64,000 bases of DNA from Verticillium longisporum (lineage: Eukaryota; Ascomycota; Sordariomycetes; Glomerellales; Plectosphaerellaceae), in the NCBI GenBank assembly GCA_019188255.1, contig JAETXT010000010.1:1612001-1676000 (forward strand). The letters run 5' to 3'. A program made the translations under genes and the position numbers. Below, in pieces: positions 25,230 through 36,307 of this stretch (position 1 is the stretch's first letter; each line of letters starts with the position of its first letter). Below the pieces are notes generated by a model. It did no database searches and was not told the origin of the DNA. It worked only from the letters and a program-made list of their open reading frames with translations.

Positions 25230-25871
25230 CCGACCTGCGCGAGTCTGTCAAGTCCAAGTCGGCGCGGTGCAATTCCAAAACCCTCCTTCTCATATCGTGA
25301 AGATGAATGAGTCGTCGGCGGCGCATGATTTGGCGAATAAGGACCGACAGAGCGAGGGTCGGTCGACAGCCCGCAGCGAGAGTTCGTTGCCGACTACCTA
25401 AGGTAGGCAGGCGAGTGGCACCGGACGCGGAGAAGGGTTGGCATGCGTAGCCGGCTGAGGGGTCGTCAGGACGGAGGGACGACAAGTCCAGAATCTCAAA
25501 ATGAAGTTTGATGAGCGAACGGGTTCGGAAAATGATTTGCCAGGCCAAGGTTCCCCTGTCGTTCCATGTCGAAGAGAAATTCTGCAGCTTGGGACCCATC
25601 GCCGGCCGGCGGCAGAAAATCCGGGGACGCCGTAGATTAAGCGTCAGACGGGCAAGGCAGGTGCCACCGCCACGCAGCTGGGAACAGCAGGCGCGACGGA
25701 CCCACCACTTTAGCACCTGCCGCTGGCCTACCTTACCTCACTCAGCCAGCACATACCCAGTACGCGTCTGCCTTTGGTCTCAACAACACAAGTGAGACGC
25801 TCAGTCCCGCTCCTTCAACTCATTCTCGTTCATCCAGGCGCGCGCGACATCGTGTCAAACCATGATATAGA
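25230..25871. promoter_or_regulatory. Divergent promoter region RRN6/MZT1
   Basis: 642 bases shared by two divergent genes. A TACCTAAGGTA motif at 25395-25405 lies inside, one of several copies in intergenic DNA of this window. No TATA box that I would assign. Confidence 0.5.
25395..25405. promoter_or_regulatory. TACCTAAGGTA near-palindrome
   Basis: Exact 11-base motif also present at 38440-38450 and 56754-56764, always between genes. Function unknown. Confidence 0.5.
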
Positions 25872-26277
25872 ATGCCGCCTCCCGCCGATGAACGCAAAGA
25901 GAAGCAGGCCGCTGCCCAGCAGGCCGTAGACATTTTGCACGAGATCTCGACCATCCTCGTCAGTGCCCCCCATTTCCGTCTCAGTGATCTCGGGCGCCTC
26001 CTCCCATTCCGCCGCCAACCTCAGGCCTGACTAACGCATAGTAGAACTGCCAGCTCGACCGCCGGACGTTATCGATCTGCATCTCAATGATTGAGAATGG
26101 CGTGAACCCCGAAGCGCTTGCTGTGAGCTGTGCCCCCTGCCTGTTACGATATGACCATGACCCCAATGTACTAGACACTGACGTGAGAGGTAGACGGTTG
26201 TGAAGGAGCTGAGGAAAGAAGCTCAGGAGGTCGAGTTGGATATCAAGGCCAAGGAGACCAGTCAGAGGAGAAAGTGA
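25872..26277 (+). CDS. MZT1: Mitotic-spindle organizing protein 1 (MOZART1/Mzt1)
   Basis: Small subunit that binds the N-termini of gamma-tubulin complex proteins and recruits the complex to spindle pole bodies. Three exons, 25872-25958, 26045-26122 and 26194-26277, giving 82 residues, the standard size. The conserved core is [48 protein letters not shown], with exon joints shown by bars, all in phase 0. Donors are GTCAGT and GTGAGC; acceptors are GTAG and GTAG, with a CTGACTAAC branch before exon 2. The C-terminal tail is Lys/Glu-rich and ends SQRRK. No single exon is longer than 87 bases, so simple open-frame searches miss this gene. It diverges from RRN6 and converges on the CHY/RING gene. 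Confidence 0.95.
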
Positions 26278-26693
26278 ACGACCAGCGGTGCATTTGGATG
26301 TTGGAGAAACTGTGAGCTGCCAGCGCAACTCATCACAACCAGTCACTGGGCGCAGCGGTAACATCGTGACGAAGAATAATCAGATACTGGCAAGCTAAGC
26401 TGCCACCTTTATGTAACGCCTCATGACCAAATGTTCATCCTTGAGCGAAAATTCCGTCGCCGTATCACGCATGTAACCACTCTGTCCCAGCCAAGCCATA
26501 CCAACGCCCAAGCAAGAGAAGACCGGCATATGAGAATTCCATATCCCCATCCATACATCCGCCCGAGGATATGTCTCATTCCAGTCATGATGCAAAAAAT
26601 AGAGCAGGAGAAAAAAAAGCATGCAAACACCGTGATCCAGATCGCTATCAAGGTCCCCTTGTCTTTCGTGTACGTTGAACCGCAGCTTAATAC
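26278..26693. other. Convergent 3' intergenic region MZT1/CHY-RING gene
   Basis: 416 bases holding the two 3' UTRs; no element recognised. Confidence 0.55.
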
Positions 26694-28895
26694 TTAGCGG
26701 TGCCCGAAGAGCACTATTTCGTTCTCGTCGTCTTCCTCCTCTTCATCGTCCACCTCGTCGTCGTCATCGCCACCAGCATCGTCCGAAAGGGACTCCACGT
26801 CGTCTTCTTCCTCGTCAGATGACCGGTGAAAACGGGTGCCCCATAGGCCGAGCATGTCTTCATCAGAGTCATCAGCATCGTCCGCATCATGTACAGCCGT
26901 TCCCTCGGGTACGGGTACGGCCAACCCAGGCGGCAGGGGCGGCGACGCGGACCTCGCCAATCGATCAGGCAGCGGTACGGCAGCCCGGAGCTGCACGCCC
27001 GTCAGGGATGAGTGGCGCCGTCTAGGTGTGCCTGGCACATCCACCGCGCCCAATGAGCCAGTCGACTCGGTAAGAGGGTTCGCCGCCGGATGACCGGTGG
27101 CGTCTTCTGGAAACGGACTGTTCTCTAGTCGAATCTGCGCCGTATTGTACGAGTTGCATATGGCGCATTTCAGTCCGAGCCAGTGATAAGGGACGGTGCT
27201 CTTTCCGCTGCAGTCGTTGCACAGAATCACGGCACGAGTGTTGCGCAGCTCCAAGGGCATGGGCTGGCTGAGGATAGATAGCTCCAGCTGCCTGAACTGG
27301 CTCTGCATGTTCAGGAGGCTGCGGTTGCAGATGGGACACTTGTAGGAGCTCTGCATGTGCTGGTCATAGCATTTGGCGTGAATACTGTGGCCGCAAACCA
27401 TGAAGACAACGGGCCTCGGAGAGGTAAACATGTACTCGCCACATATCGGGCAGTCGCAGTCGGTAGACCGCTCGATGCACTTGTGTGAATCTTGAATAGA
27501 TATCGAGATGCAGGCGCAGCATTTCTGGGAGTCACAAGGTTAGCTGATGATGACAGAGACGACAACATGAGCGCAGCACACCTTGCAGTGGAAAAAGTCC
27601 TTTCCCAGGCCCCGGCCACGCCGACAGATGCCGCAATCGCTGCAGTGGTAGATGCTCTTGTTAGGATTGTTGTCCCACAGCTTGCAAATGTTGCAATAGT
27701 AATGAGCCGAGACCTCGCCGCAGTTGACGCAGGCCTCGCCAGCCTTCTGCGGACAGGCGCACACCATGCACAGCATGTTCCTAGTATCCTTCCTGATAAG
27801 GGCGTGTTTCTCGGCGGCGTCGTGACAGAAGCGGCACGTGTACCAACGGTCGCACGTCGAGCACTGAAGCTTAACGTTGCGGGCATAGTGTTGGCATCCG
27901 AGCTGCTGTGGCTGCGATAGTATGTCTTCGATGATCTCGGGCGTTGCATCTTTCGGGAAGCGAGCGGGCACAAAGGTCGGCTTGATGTCGTCGGCCGAGA
28001 GTTCAAACTTTTCTGCTGTCGCCGGGTCGCCGGGGGCTGATTGCCAGAACTTTAGAGAGTCGAGGGCGCCGACAGGGACGATCTGTTCGAGAGCTTCGCC
28101 CGCCGTCAGCCCCAGCAAAGAGCCTCCGACAGAAGCAGCCGCGGCCGGCGTGGTTGTAGCAGCAGGATGGGCGGTGGGGATCGAGGAGCTGGCGGTCGCG
28201 CTGGCAGTGGCGACGTTGGTGGATGCGTAGGCATCGACATCTGCGGCCTGCGAGCGACGATAACCTTCCATCAAGGCCTCGTGCATCAGGCGGGCCTTTT
28301 CTTCCGCGGGCAGACCCTCTTGGGCTTGAATGGCGATCAAACGCCTTCGCAGTGAGCCCATGCCATCGTCCTCTGGCAACGAGGACAGCGGCTTGGGCGG
28401 CGGCGAGGGCGTAGCGTAATTGTAGGGCAGCATGGCTGCTGGTGACTGAACTATGGCATCGGGACGACGACCTTGTTCCAAAATGTCAGTGGAGATGGTG
28501 GCTGCGGGAGGAGGGCTGGTTGTGGTGGTGGTGTTGGTGGGGGGGTTGATGTCGCGAGGCGTGAAGACAGGCACGGCAATCGGTTCTGTTGAAGCTCGGA
28601 GGGGTCGGTGTCGGATTTGGCTTGAGGGCGGCTGCTGCTGCTGCAGCTGGTCTGGGGCGGATGGCTCCGGCAGCCGCGCCTCACTGTCATTAACCTGGTC
28701 TGGAGATGGGTCGTTCACATGCTGATTCTGATGCGGAAACCCCAAGAAGGCCAGGCGCTCCGCCAGGCTTCGTCCAGGGTCCGCCACATTGACAGGCTCC
28801 TCGTCTAGAGTATTCCTTCGCTGTTCAATCTCCGAGAGCCGTCGAGCTTGCCGAATGACTGGATTGATGATGAAGTCGGCAACCAGAGAAGACAT
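26694..28895 (-). CDS. CHY and RING zinc-finger protein (Pirh2/RCHY1-like E3 ligase)
   Basis: Probable ubiquitin ligase. Two exons on the minus strand, 27582-28895 and 26694-27524, giving 714 residues. A long disordered N-terminus (about 1-330, Pro/Gln/Ser-rich) precedes the CHY finger (GCQHYARNVKLQCSTCD, WYTCRFCHD, near 335-400) and the CTCHY finger (CNICKLWDNNPNKSIYHCSDCGICRRG). Next come a C3H2C3-type RING (CPICGEYMF, VCGHSIHAKCYDQHM, CPICN, near 462-505) and a zinc ribbon (LCNDCSGKS, LKCAICNSYNT). The tail after 640 is strongly acidic. The intron (donor GTGTGC, acceptor CCCAG) joins FFHCK|KCCACISISIQDSHKCIE. Yeast lacks a close counterpart, but animals and plants use this layout as an E3 ligase. 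The N-terminal disorder is unusually long compared with RCHY1 (about 260 residues). Substrates unknown. Confidence 0.92.
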
Positions 28896-30636
28896 GGAGA
28901 GAGCCTGGGCTCGGCGCGGTACAAGGTACCTTGGACGAAGAGTGTTGTGGGGTGCCTTTGGGTGCTGACAAGAGGTATCAGGTACTCGGCGCCACTGGGT
29001 CGGTCGAGAAAGGTCCTGATCACAACAACTGGTCGCGCACTTTGGTATGGATTGAGCTGGATGAGAAAAGAAAACCAAAAGCACTTTTCAGCAAGGATAG
29101 CTTTGGCAGTGGCGAGAAGGAATAGTACAGATCGGAATCGGGTAGAACTCAAAGAGAGCGGTCGCGAGATCGTCAGAACACAATTGACCCCTCGCCAGAA
29201 GTTCAGACAAAGGCGGGGGGATGGATATATGGATTCGGGGGTCAGAGGCTGGGGGGTAGGTTCGGGCCAGGCCAGGCGCGGGAGGCAAAAGTCTGGTGAT
29301 CGTTTCTGGGCGAGGGGACCAGCTGTCCGCATGACATAAGGGCATTCAGTGTGTTCTCTCGCGTTTCTGCTTTTACAGTGTCTCTACCGCCTGCTTTCGG
29401 ACCGGCTCACGCTCGATTCATGTCTGTGAACGTCCGACTCGCTCTGAGCTACCCCTAGTAGCAGCCCCTTTCGTAGATCGTCGAACTGTAGCTGCTAGTC
29501 AATCGACGCCACAGCGTCCCCCCGACGAACACACACGTGTTGATGACCGAATGGCTGGTGATGAGGAACGACCTATCTGCTGTATTTCAAGTGCACGTGC
29601 TTCGACGAGAGTCAAGAAGTTCGGTCTTCAAGACAACCTAACATCGAAAGTCAGGCCGATCCGGCTTGTTGGCGTCAAGGTAGTGATCTGCGGCAAGGTC
29701 CGGGACGGTAGCTCCGCAAGGCATGAGTATTCTTAGTATCAAAAGTCACTTACAAGGTCCCATGCAATTTATGATGCCATTCATTAGACAGACATTTTGC
29801 TTCGGCCTTTGCCTTTCCTTTCTCCCTCTGCACGGAACATCGCCAAACAAGGAATATTGAGCAATGCCAACCTGGCCTTTTACAGGATGGCTTTTTGCTC
29901 GTGGGGCATCGAATCAGCTCGAAATGGATGGCTGAATGCCCCATCTATTCCGTGTTGGTGCGAGGGAAGAATGGACAGAGTCAGCCAGGAGCTGCGGAGT
30001 GGGAAGGGAGGTCGATAAGGGGGATTCAGGGGGGAAGGGTGGGGTCGCCTCATAAAGACAGTGTCAATATGCGGCGTGGTATCTTGAGACTGTGCAAATA
30101 TGTGGTATTTCGGTCGAATTGTACAGTCCCAGTCGTCTAGATATACACTGTCTCGACGCGCATAGGTGGCATTTACTTAGGCCCAGGAAAGCTGCAGGCG
30201 CGTCAGCAGCTTCTGAGCAACAGGCACAAGGGGAACGAACGCTTCCGCACTCGACAAAAACTTCCCACGTCGGCCCAGCTTCGTGTCGTCGAATGCTTGC
30301 CGCTCTACTCCTCTTCTTCCCGGTAGTCTTTTTTCTGCTGGACCGGCCTCTTCTCATCAAGAAGGGCCTCAATTGCTGCTGATTCATCGTCGTCAGCTGC
30401 TCCGGCAACTTCTCCTTGACCCTTTTGTTGGTCCCTTTTGTCCTTGAGTTCCTGACTCGTCCGATCATTCACATCCTCAATTCGAGCCGAAGAGCTACGA
30501 GCTCCCCCCCTTTCCACCAGCGCCTTCGCCGACCGCGCGACCCTCCATCCGCCTCGTCCCCTAGCCGGTGTCAACACTCTGCTGTGTTTCGGTTTATTCG
30601 TCTTGATAGTCATACGACATCTCAGACTGTCCCAAC
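28896..30636. other. Divergent intergenic region CHY-RING/PMT2
   Basis: 1.7 kb between two start codons. The PMT2 leader is visible as a pyrimidine-rich stretch after 30.4 kb. No further gene can be supported; the open frames in it have no motifs or splice logic. Confidence 0.5.
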
Positions 30637-32997
30637 ATGGCTTCCAGTAAGCCCGTTGTCGCCTCTGGCGCTGACGTCGGCGATGGCGTCAGGAGGCGTC
30701 CCATCGCCGCCGGTCAGTCCGTCCCTGTGACGGCCAAGCCCGAGGTCGACAACAAGAAGCAAATTGCCAAAAAGGTATGTGGTTGATGATGAATATCACG
30801 CCTGCTCCGCTTGTGTCTTGTGCATCTGCTGACGTATGGTCTCCAGCAACCCACCGCCCTCGACTTCCTCGACGAGTGGGAATTCATCCTCGCGCCCCTC
30901 ATCTTCACGGCCGTGGCTGTCTTCACCCGTCTTTACAAGATTGGTCTCAGCAACATCGTGACCTGGGACGAAGCGCATTTCGGCAAATTCGGCAGCCACT
31001 ACATCAAGCATGAATACTACTTCGATGTCCATCCGCCTCTGGGCAAGATGCTCGTTGGTCTCTCCGGCGTTCTTGCTGGCTACAACGGCTCCTTCGAGTT
31101 CAAGTCTGGCGAGAAGTACCCCGCCGATGTCGACTACACCTTCATGCGTGCCTTCAACGCCTTCTTCGGTATTCTCTGTATTCCTCTGGCCTACTACACC
31201 GCCCGCGAGCTGAAGCTGCGTCGCCCTGCTGTCTGGCTCGTCACCCTCATGGTTCTGTGCGAGAACTCGTACACCACCATCAGCCGCTTCATTCTGCTCG
31301 ACTCGATGCTACTTTGCGGCACCGTGCTCACCGTCTTCTGCTGGAGCAAATTCCACAACCAGCGTCACAACAGCTTTGAGCCCGAGTGGTTCCTCTGGCT
31401 GTTCCTCACTGGTCTCAGCATCGGCTGCGTCTGCAGTGTCAAGCTCGTCGGTCTCTTCGTCACCTCTCTCGTTGGTCTCTACACCATCGAGGACCTCTGG
31501 AACAAGTTTGGCGATACCAAGATGCCTTTCACGACCCTTGGTGCTCACGTTATCAGCCGTGTCGTTGGTCTCATAGTCATCCCCCTGCTGGTCTACATGC
31601 TCTCCTTCGCCGCCCACTTCGCCATCCTCGACCACTCCGGCCCCGGCGATGCCCAGATGAGCTCCTTGTTCCAGGCCAACCTGAAGGGTACCCAGGTCGG
31701 AAAAGACAGCCCTCTTGAGATTGCTTACGGATCTCGTGCGACTATCAAGAATATGGGCTATGGTGGCGGTCTACTGCACTCCCACGTACAGACCTACCCC
31801 GAAGGCTCGAACCAGCAGCAGGTTACTTGCTACCACCACAAGGACACCAACAACGACTGGTTCTTCTACCCCAACCGCGACGAAGAGCCCTACGATGCCG
31901 AGGCTGAGCCTCGCTACATTGCTGACGGCACCACCATCCGTCTCATCCACGCTCAGACTGGTCGCAACCTGCACTCGCACGAGATCGCCGCCCCTATGAC
32001 CAAATCCGACAAGGAAGTTTCCTGCTACGGCAACCTGACTGTTGGAGATGCCAAGGACCACTGGAAGATCGAGGTTGTCCGCGATGCTGCCTCTCGCGAC
32101 CGCAGCAGGGTTCGAACCCTGACGACCGCGTTCCGCCTCAAGCACCCTGTGCTCGGCTGCTACCTTCGCGCCGGCAACAAGAATCTCCCTCAATGGGGTT
32201 TCAAACAGATCGAGGTGACTTGTACTAAGACGAACAACCCCCGTGACACGTACACTCACTGGAACGTCGAAGCCCACTGGAACGACAAGAGTAAGTGCAC
32301 CGTCCTCCTGCCACGCGCATGAAATCAAGCTGACCACCTCGCAGTCCCCAAGAGCGACCCTGGTGTCTACAAGTCTCCCTTCATCCATGACTTTATCCAT
32401 CTGAATGTCGCCATGATGACCTCCAACAATGCCCTCGTTCCCGACCCCGATAAGCAGGACGACCTCGCCTCGCACTGGTGGCAGTGGCCCATCCTTGACG
32501 TCGGACTGAGAATGTGCAGCTGGGACGACTCTGTTGTCAAGTACTTCCTCCTTGGTAACCCCTTCGTCTACTGGGGCACCACCCTGGGCCTTGGCGTCTT
32601 TGGTCTCGTCATCGCCTGGTACGTCCTCCGCTGGCAGCGTGGCTTCGGCGACCTCAACTACAAGGAGGTGGACCAGATTCACTACGCCGGTGTGTACCCG
32701 GTCATCGGTTGGGTTCTCCACTACCTGCCATTCGTGGCCATGGCCCGTGTGACCTACGTCCACCACTACTACCCTGCGCTGTACTTTGCCATTCTGACGT
32801 TCGGCTTCCTTGCCGACTGGTTCCTGCGCAACAAGAACAAGACAATCCAGTACGCCATTTACGGAGTTCTTTACCTTGTCATCATTGGCTTGTACATCAA
32901 CTTCATCCCCATCTGCTTCGGCATGGTTGGATCGAACAAGCAGTTCAGCTACCTGAGGTGGTCTGACAAGTGGAGGATCTCGGACCCCATTGTCTAA
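30637..32997 (+). CDS. PMT2: Dolichyl-phosphate-mannose protein O-mannosyltransferase Pmt2
   Basis: ER membrane enzyme that transfers mannose from dolichyl-phosphate-mannose to Ser/Thr of secreted proteins; Pmt2-family members work as heterodimers with Pmt1-family members. Exons 30637-30774, 30847-32290 and 32345-32997, giving 744 residues. The catalytic Asp87-Glu88 pair is seen in NIVTWDEAHFGKFGSHYI. Multiple hydrophobic helices follow (IEDLW loop, VVGLIVIPLLVYMLSFAAHF). A luminal MIR region spans about 340-520 (YGSRATIKNM, LLHSHVQTYPEGSNQQQVTC, GRNLHSHEIAAP). The C-terminal part has more helices (FLLGNPFVYWG, YLPFVAMARVTYVHHYYPAL). Intron 1 has donor GTATGT and acceptor TCCAG; intron 2 has donor GTAAGT and acceptor GCAG, and joins WNDK|IPKSDPGVYKSPF. 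The QTYPEGSNQQQVTCYHHKD signature places it in the PMT2 subfamily. Confidence 0.97.
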
Positions 32998-33467
32998 AGT
33001 CTCACATTGTGACTCATATCACATGGCCGTGATACGATACTGACGGGACAATCAAGAGTCCTGAGAAGAATGACACCATAGCTACGGATGAATGATGACA
33101 TTTTTTTTTCATCCACCTCTTCAACAACTTGTAAGGACAAGGCCAGAAGGAGGCACTTGGGGCATGGGGAGTTTCCTGCGCTTTGGGCAAATCGTACAAT
33201 GGGAGGAAAAATACAGCAAACTCAAAGCTACTTTAATGCAAGATGAGAACCGTTTTTTTCTTTTTTCTTCTGACTTGAGTCTCCAAGATTGTATTCGATT
33301 GAATTGATGATCGCTATGACGAAGAGTAGGTAATGTTACAGGCCTTTACAGGCGACACAGTGGGAAGACCAATGGCAATCAACTAAGAAATCGACGTCGG
33401 GTATTTCGTCGAATACAGACAAGACATCAAAATTCAGCAGCTGCTCTCGCTCGCAGCATTCTTCTCT
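32998..33467. other. Convergent 3' intergenic region PMT2/Rab gene
   Basis: 470 bases with the two 3' UTRs. It includes T-rich runs; nothing else recognised. Confidence 0.55.
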
Positions 33468-34307
33468 CTAACAGCACCCGCCGCCAGTCTTGGCCGCATC
33501 GCCCAGCCGGATCTGCTTGTTCCCGCCCGCCGTCTGCCCCTTGACGCCCGACCGGCGATCGTTCAAATCGTACTTGCCGGCCTGGATGTTCAAGAAGATG
33601 CGCTCAGCAACCCGCATGAAAGCCTTCTCCACGCCCTCGCCGCTCTTGGCGCTCGTCTCGACGTACTCGAGCACGCCGTTCTTGCGCGCCCACGCCTCGG
33701 CCTCGGCCCGCGACACCTCGCGCTTGTCGGTGCCGCTGCCGCCGTCGCCCGTCGCGGCGAGGTCGGCCTTGTTGCCGACGAGGATGACGACAATGTCGGG
33801 CTCGGCAATCTGGCGCAGGTCGTTGAGCCAGTCGGTGACGTGCTCAAACGTCTGGCGGCGCGAGAGGTCGAAGACGAGGAGGGCGCCCGAGGCGCCGCGG
33901 AAGTAGGACCGCGTCACCGATTTGTACGTCTCCTGGCCGGCCGTGCCCCAGAGGGACAGCTTCATGTGTTTCTGCGGGGGCGGGGCGTCGGCGGCGGAGG
34001 GGGGCGGGGGCGCCCGGCGGGGTTCGGGCAGGCCTTCTGGTTTTGCCGGTGCGTTGGCTGGGGGTGTTGTGGAGGCAGGATTCGCGGCATCGTCGTCGGT
34101 CGTCGGGATGGCGGCTGGTGGTGGCGGTGGCAGGGAGTGAGGGGGCCCAACGGGCACGATGCGGGAGCCGAACTCGACGCCGATGGTTACGTCGTGGTGC
34201 GGGGAGAAGCGGCCCTCGCAGAGGCGGATTGTGAGACTGGACTTGCCGCACCCCGAGTCGCCTATGCAGACAAGCTTGGCGATGTAGTCCCAAGGTGGTG
34301 AGGACAT
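33468..34307 (-). CDS. ypt4: Rab4-like (Ypt4-type) small GTPase with proline-rich insertion
   Basis: Rab GTPase of endosomal recycling type, intronless, 279 residues against the usual 200-220. G1 is GDSGCGKSS (16-24). The region after switch I reads TIGVEFGSRIV, and residues about 51-113 are a Pro/Ala-rich insertion absent from typical Rabs. G3 reads LWGTAGQE instead of LWDTAGQE: residue 121 is Gly (codon GGC at 33945-33947 on the minus strand). G4 is NKAD (179-182), G5 is ETSAKSG (217-223), and the C-terminus GGGCC has two Cys for geranylgeranylation. YKSVTRSYFRGASGALLVFD matches Rab2/4/14-type proteins. The insertion could in theory be a retained intron (a GTGCCC donor and CCGCAG acceptor exist), but removing it would leave the strand between switch I and G3 about five residues short. 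Start ATG at 34307 gives MSSPPWDYIAKLVCIGD. Confidence 0.92.
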   Translation of the reverse strand: MSSPPWDYIAKLVCIGDSGCGKSSLTIRLCEGRFSPHHDVTIGVEFGSRIVPVGPPHSLPPPPPAAIPTTDDDAANPASTTPPANAPAKPEGLPEPRRAPPPPSAADAPPPQKHMKLSLWGTAGQETYKSVTRSYFRGASGALLVFDLSRRQTFEHVTDWLNDLRQIAEPDIVVILVGNKADLAATGDGGSGTDKREVSRAEAEAWARKNGVLEYVETSAKSGEGVEKAFMRVAERIFLNIQAGKYDLNDRRSGVKGQTAGGNKQIRLGDAAKTGGGCC

Positions 34308-35182
34308 GATGGGGAGGGATTGTGTGGTGAGGGAGGAGGAAGTGGTGGTGATCGTAAGGTGATCGTCTGTCGAGAGCACGTGGCAGCGATAGCGAGTGGC
34401 GATGGGGGTCGAAGGGTGCGTATGAGACGCTCGACTGGATCTTGTGCTTTGAGTTCAGAGGAGAATAGGGGCGATGGACGGCCAGGCGGTATATGGGGTG
34501 GGATGGGCCGATCAGGAGGGTTGTCGATGTGCCGTGCAGGTGATGATGGAAGCTCTTGTCACGAGCTAAAGTGCTGTGTAGTCGGAGCCTTGTAGAGCTG
34601 GAAGTCCGTGTCCAAACAGCTGTGCTCGCGGTGCATGTGGGGCCTTCTCTATTCTGACCCGTCCTTATCGGTGACGCAAGTTGCGCAGGTGATAAGCAAG
34701 GAACCCCCCATTGCGACATTGACATCCAAGGCCAGCATGCCATCTGTCCCAGCTTCCCATGCCATCCAGCCATCCAGCCATCCACGCCATTCAGCTAGCC
34801 ATGCGATCCATGAGCCCGAGACCGGCTTCTCGTGGACAATAAGCACTGTCCGCACAGTCGAAACACCTGTCTCAAGGCCAGATTTTCGACAGCACATTAC
34901 AGTTAACTCCCCAGAACACGCTTTCAAAGGATCATCCAAAGTGCTGACCTCCCATACTGACCCAAGTCAAGACAGATTAGCACTCTGAGAGAGAACAACA
35001 GCGATCAACTAGAGACGTTTCGCTATGCAATGATTCATACACGTCAAGATGCAATTTTACTGTATTCGACACCTTCGCACTGCACTCGCCGAGATATCCC
35101 ACGAATGTCCGACGACAAAAGCATCTCCAACCCGCCCTTCAGCCATGTTGTCGATAATGTGGCGACTATGAGCTCCTGCGAA
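34308..35182. other. Intergenic region upstream of the Rab gene
   Basis: 875 bases. It contains a short CCAGCCAT-type tandem repeat near 34.76 kb and the Rab promoter. No gene supported. Confidence 0.55.
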
Positions 35183-36307
35183 TCAGCTGGAAGCACCATT
35201 CACGCCCTGTTCACCATTTGTGCCTTGTTCCCTCTGCTTCAGGACAGCCCGCACGCCTGGCAGGATGTACCGCCCATAATCGACAACGTCGTTGTAGTTG
35301 TCGTACCCTCGGATGGAGATGAGCCCCGCGCCAAGGTCGACGTAGTCCAGAAGGGAGTCGATAATGGTCTGATAGGAACCAACCAGTGCCGTTGAAGCGC
35401 CGCGCGCGTTCGTGGCTGTCACCGTTGGATACCAAAGGGCGCGATCCTGCACATCACCACGCTTGGCGATCTCCAGCAGACGCTGGGATCCCACGTTCTG
35501 GGGCGCGCCGGCGGCCGGCGCATTAAGGCCGGTGCCCTTGGAGCTGTTCTTGTTGAGCGCGTCCAGCGTCCGGTGCGCCTTGGCCCAGGCCAGCTCGTCC
35601 GTCTCGGCGACGATGGGGCGGAACGTCACCCAGATGCGCGGGCGGTCGGTGCGGCCCGCCTTCTCGGCCTCGGCGTAGATGCGGTCAATCTGCTCCTTCG
35701 TCTCCTTGAGGGGCTCGCCCCAGAGGCCGAAAATGTCGGCGAGCGCGCCGCCGATGCGGTACGCATCGTCAGAGGAGCCGCCAACCGAGACGTCAATGTG
35801 GTTGTTGTTGAACGGCCGCACCCCGTTGCTGAAGTCTTTGAACTGGTAGTATTTGCCGTCCCAGTCAAAGGGCTCCGAGGATGCCCACGCGCGACGCAGA
35901 ATCTTGATGTACTCTTCTTGCCGCTCATACCGCTGCTCCTTGTTCAGGAAGTCGCCCTCGCGAGCCTGATCAGCGTCGCTGCCGCCGGCGATGAAGTGCA
36001 CCACGGCGCGACCCCTGCTGACCTGGTCGAGTGTGGCCAGGGCCTTGGCGGCGACAGTGGGGTACAACGTGTTCGGCCGCAGGGCAATGATGACCTTGAG
36101 CTTCTTCGTCACAGCCGCGATTGTCGCACCGACGGTGAAAGGGTCATACAAGGATGAGCCGTACGGCACCAGGGTGTAATTGAATTCATAGTCGTCCAGG
36201 GTTCGGGCGTACCGGATCAGGTAGTCCAGGTCAATGCCGGCGCCCGGAATGGGGTTGAGCTCCGTAGAGCCATTGGGAAATGTGAGACTGATGAACTCTG
36301 TAGGCAT
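35183..36307 (-). CDS. SsuD-like alkanesulfonate monooxygenase (FMNH2-dependent)
   Basis: Luciferase-like flavin monooxygenase, 374 residues, intronless. In bacteria SsuD cleaves alkanesulfonates to aldehyde and sulfite using FMNH2 from a separate reductase, during sulfur starvation; fungal homologues are thought to scavenge sulfonates. Visible features of the (beta-alpha)8 family are DLDYLIRYARTLDDYEFNYTLVPYGSS, LKVIIALRPNTLYPTVAAKALATLDQVSRGR, VHFIAGGSDADQAREGDFL, the KILRRAWASSEPFDWDGKYY segment, and GASTALVGSYQTIIDSLLDYVDLGAGLISIRGYDNYND near the C-terminus. The bacterial-type sequence and lack of introns fit an old transfer from bacteria (inference). No flavin reductase is adjacent. The UPF0303 gene lies upstream on the same strand, 628 bases away. 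Sulfonate type is unknown; a related sulfone or nitrilotriacetate-type activity is possible. Confidence 0.93.
   Translation of the reverse strand: MPTEFISLTFPNGSTELNPIPGAGIDLDYLIRYARTLDDYEFNYTLVPYGSSLYDPFTVGATIAAVTKKLKVIIALRPNTLYPTVAAKALATLDQVSRGRAVVHFIAGGSDADQAREGDFLNKEQRYERQEEYIKILRRAWASSEPFDWDGKYYQFKDFSNGVRPFNNNHIDVSVGGSSDDAYRIGGALADIFGLWGEPLKETKEQIDRIYAEAEKAGRTDRPRIWVTFRPIVAETDELAWAKAHRTLDALNKNSSKGTGLNAPAAGAPQNVGSQRLLEIAKRGDVQDRALWYPTVTATNARGASTALVGSYQTIIDSLLDYVDLGAGLISIRGYDNYNDVVDYGRYILPGVRAVLKQREQGTNGEQGVNGASS

Noticed and set aside
31771..32766. A 331-codon open frame antisense to PMT2
   Set aside because: Shadow of the well-supported plus-strand gene; it crosses the PMT2 intron without any splice logic.
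33970..34160. Proline-rich part of the Rab gene as an unspliced intron
   Set aside because: Possible splice ends exist, but removing the segment leaves the strand between switch I and G3 about five residues short. Kept as coding, with the doubt recorded.
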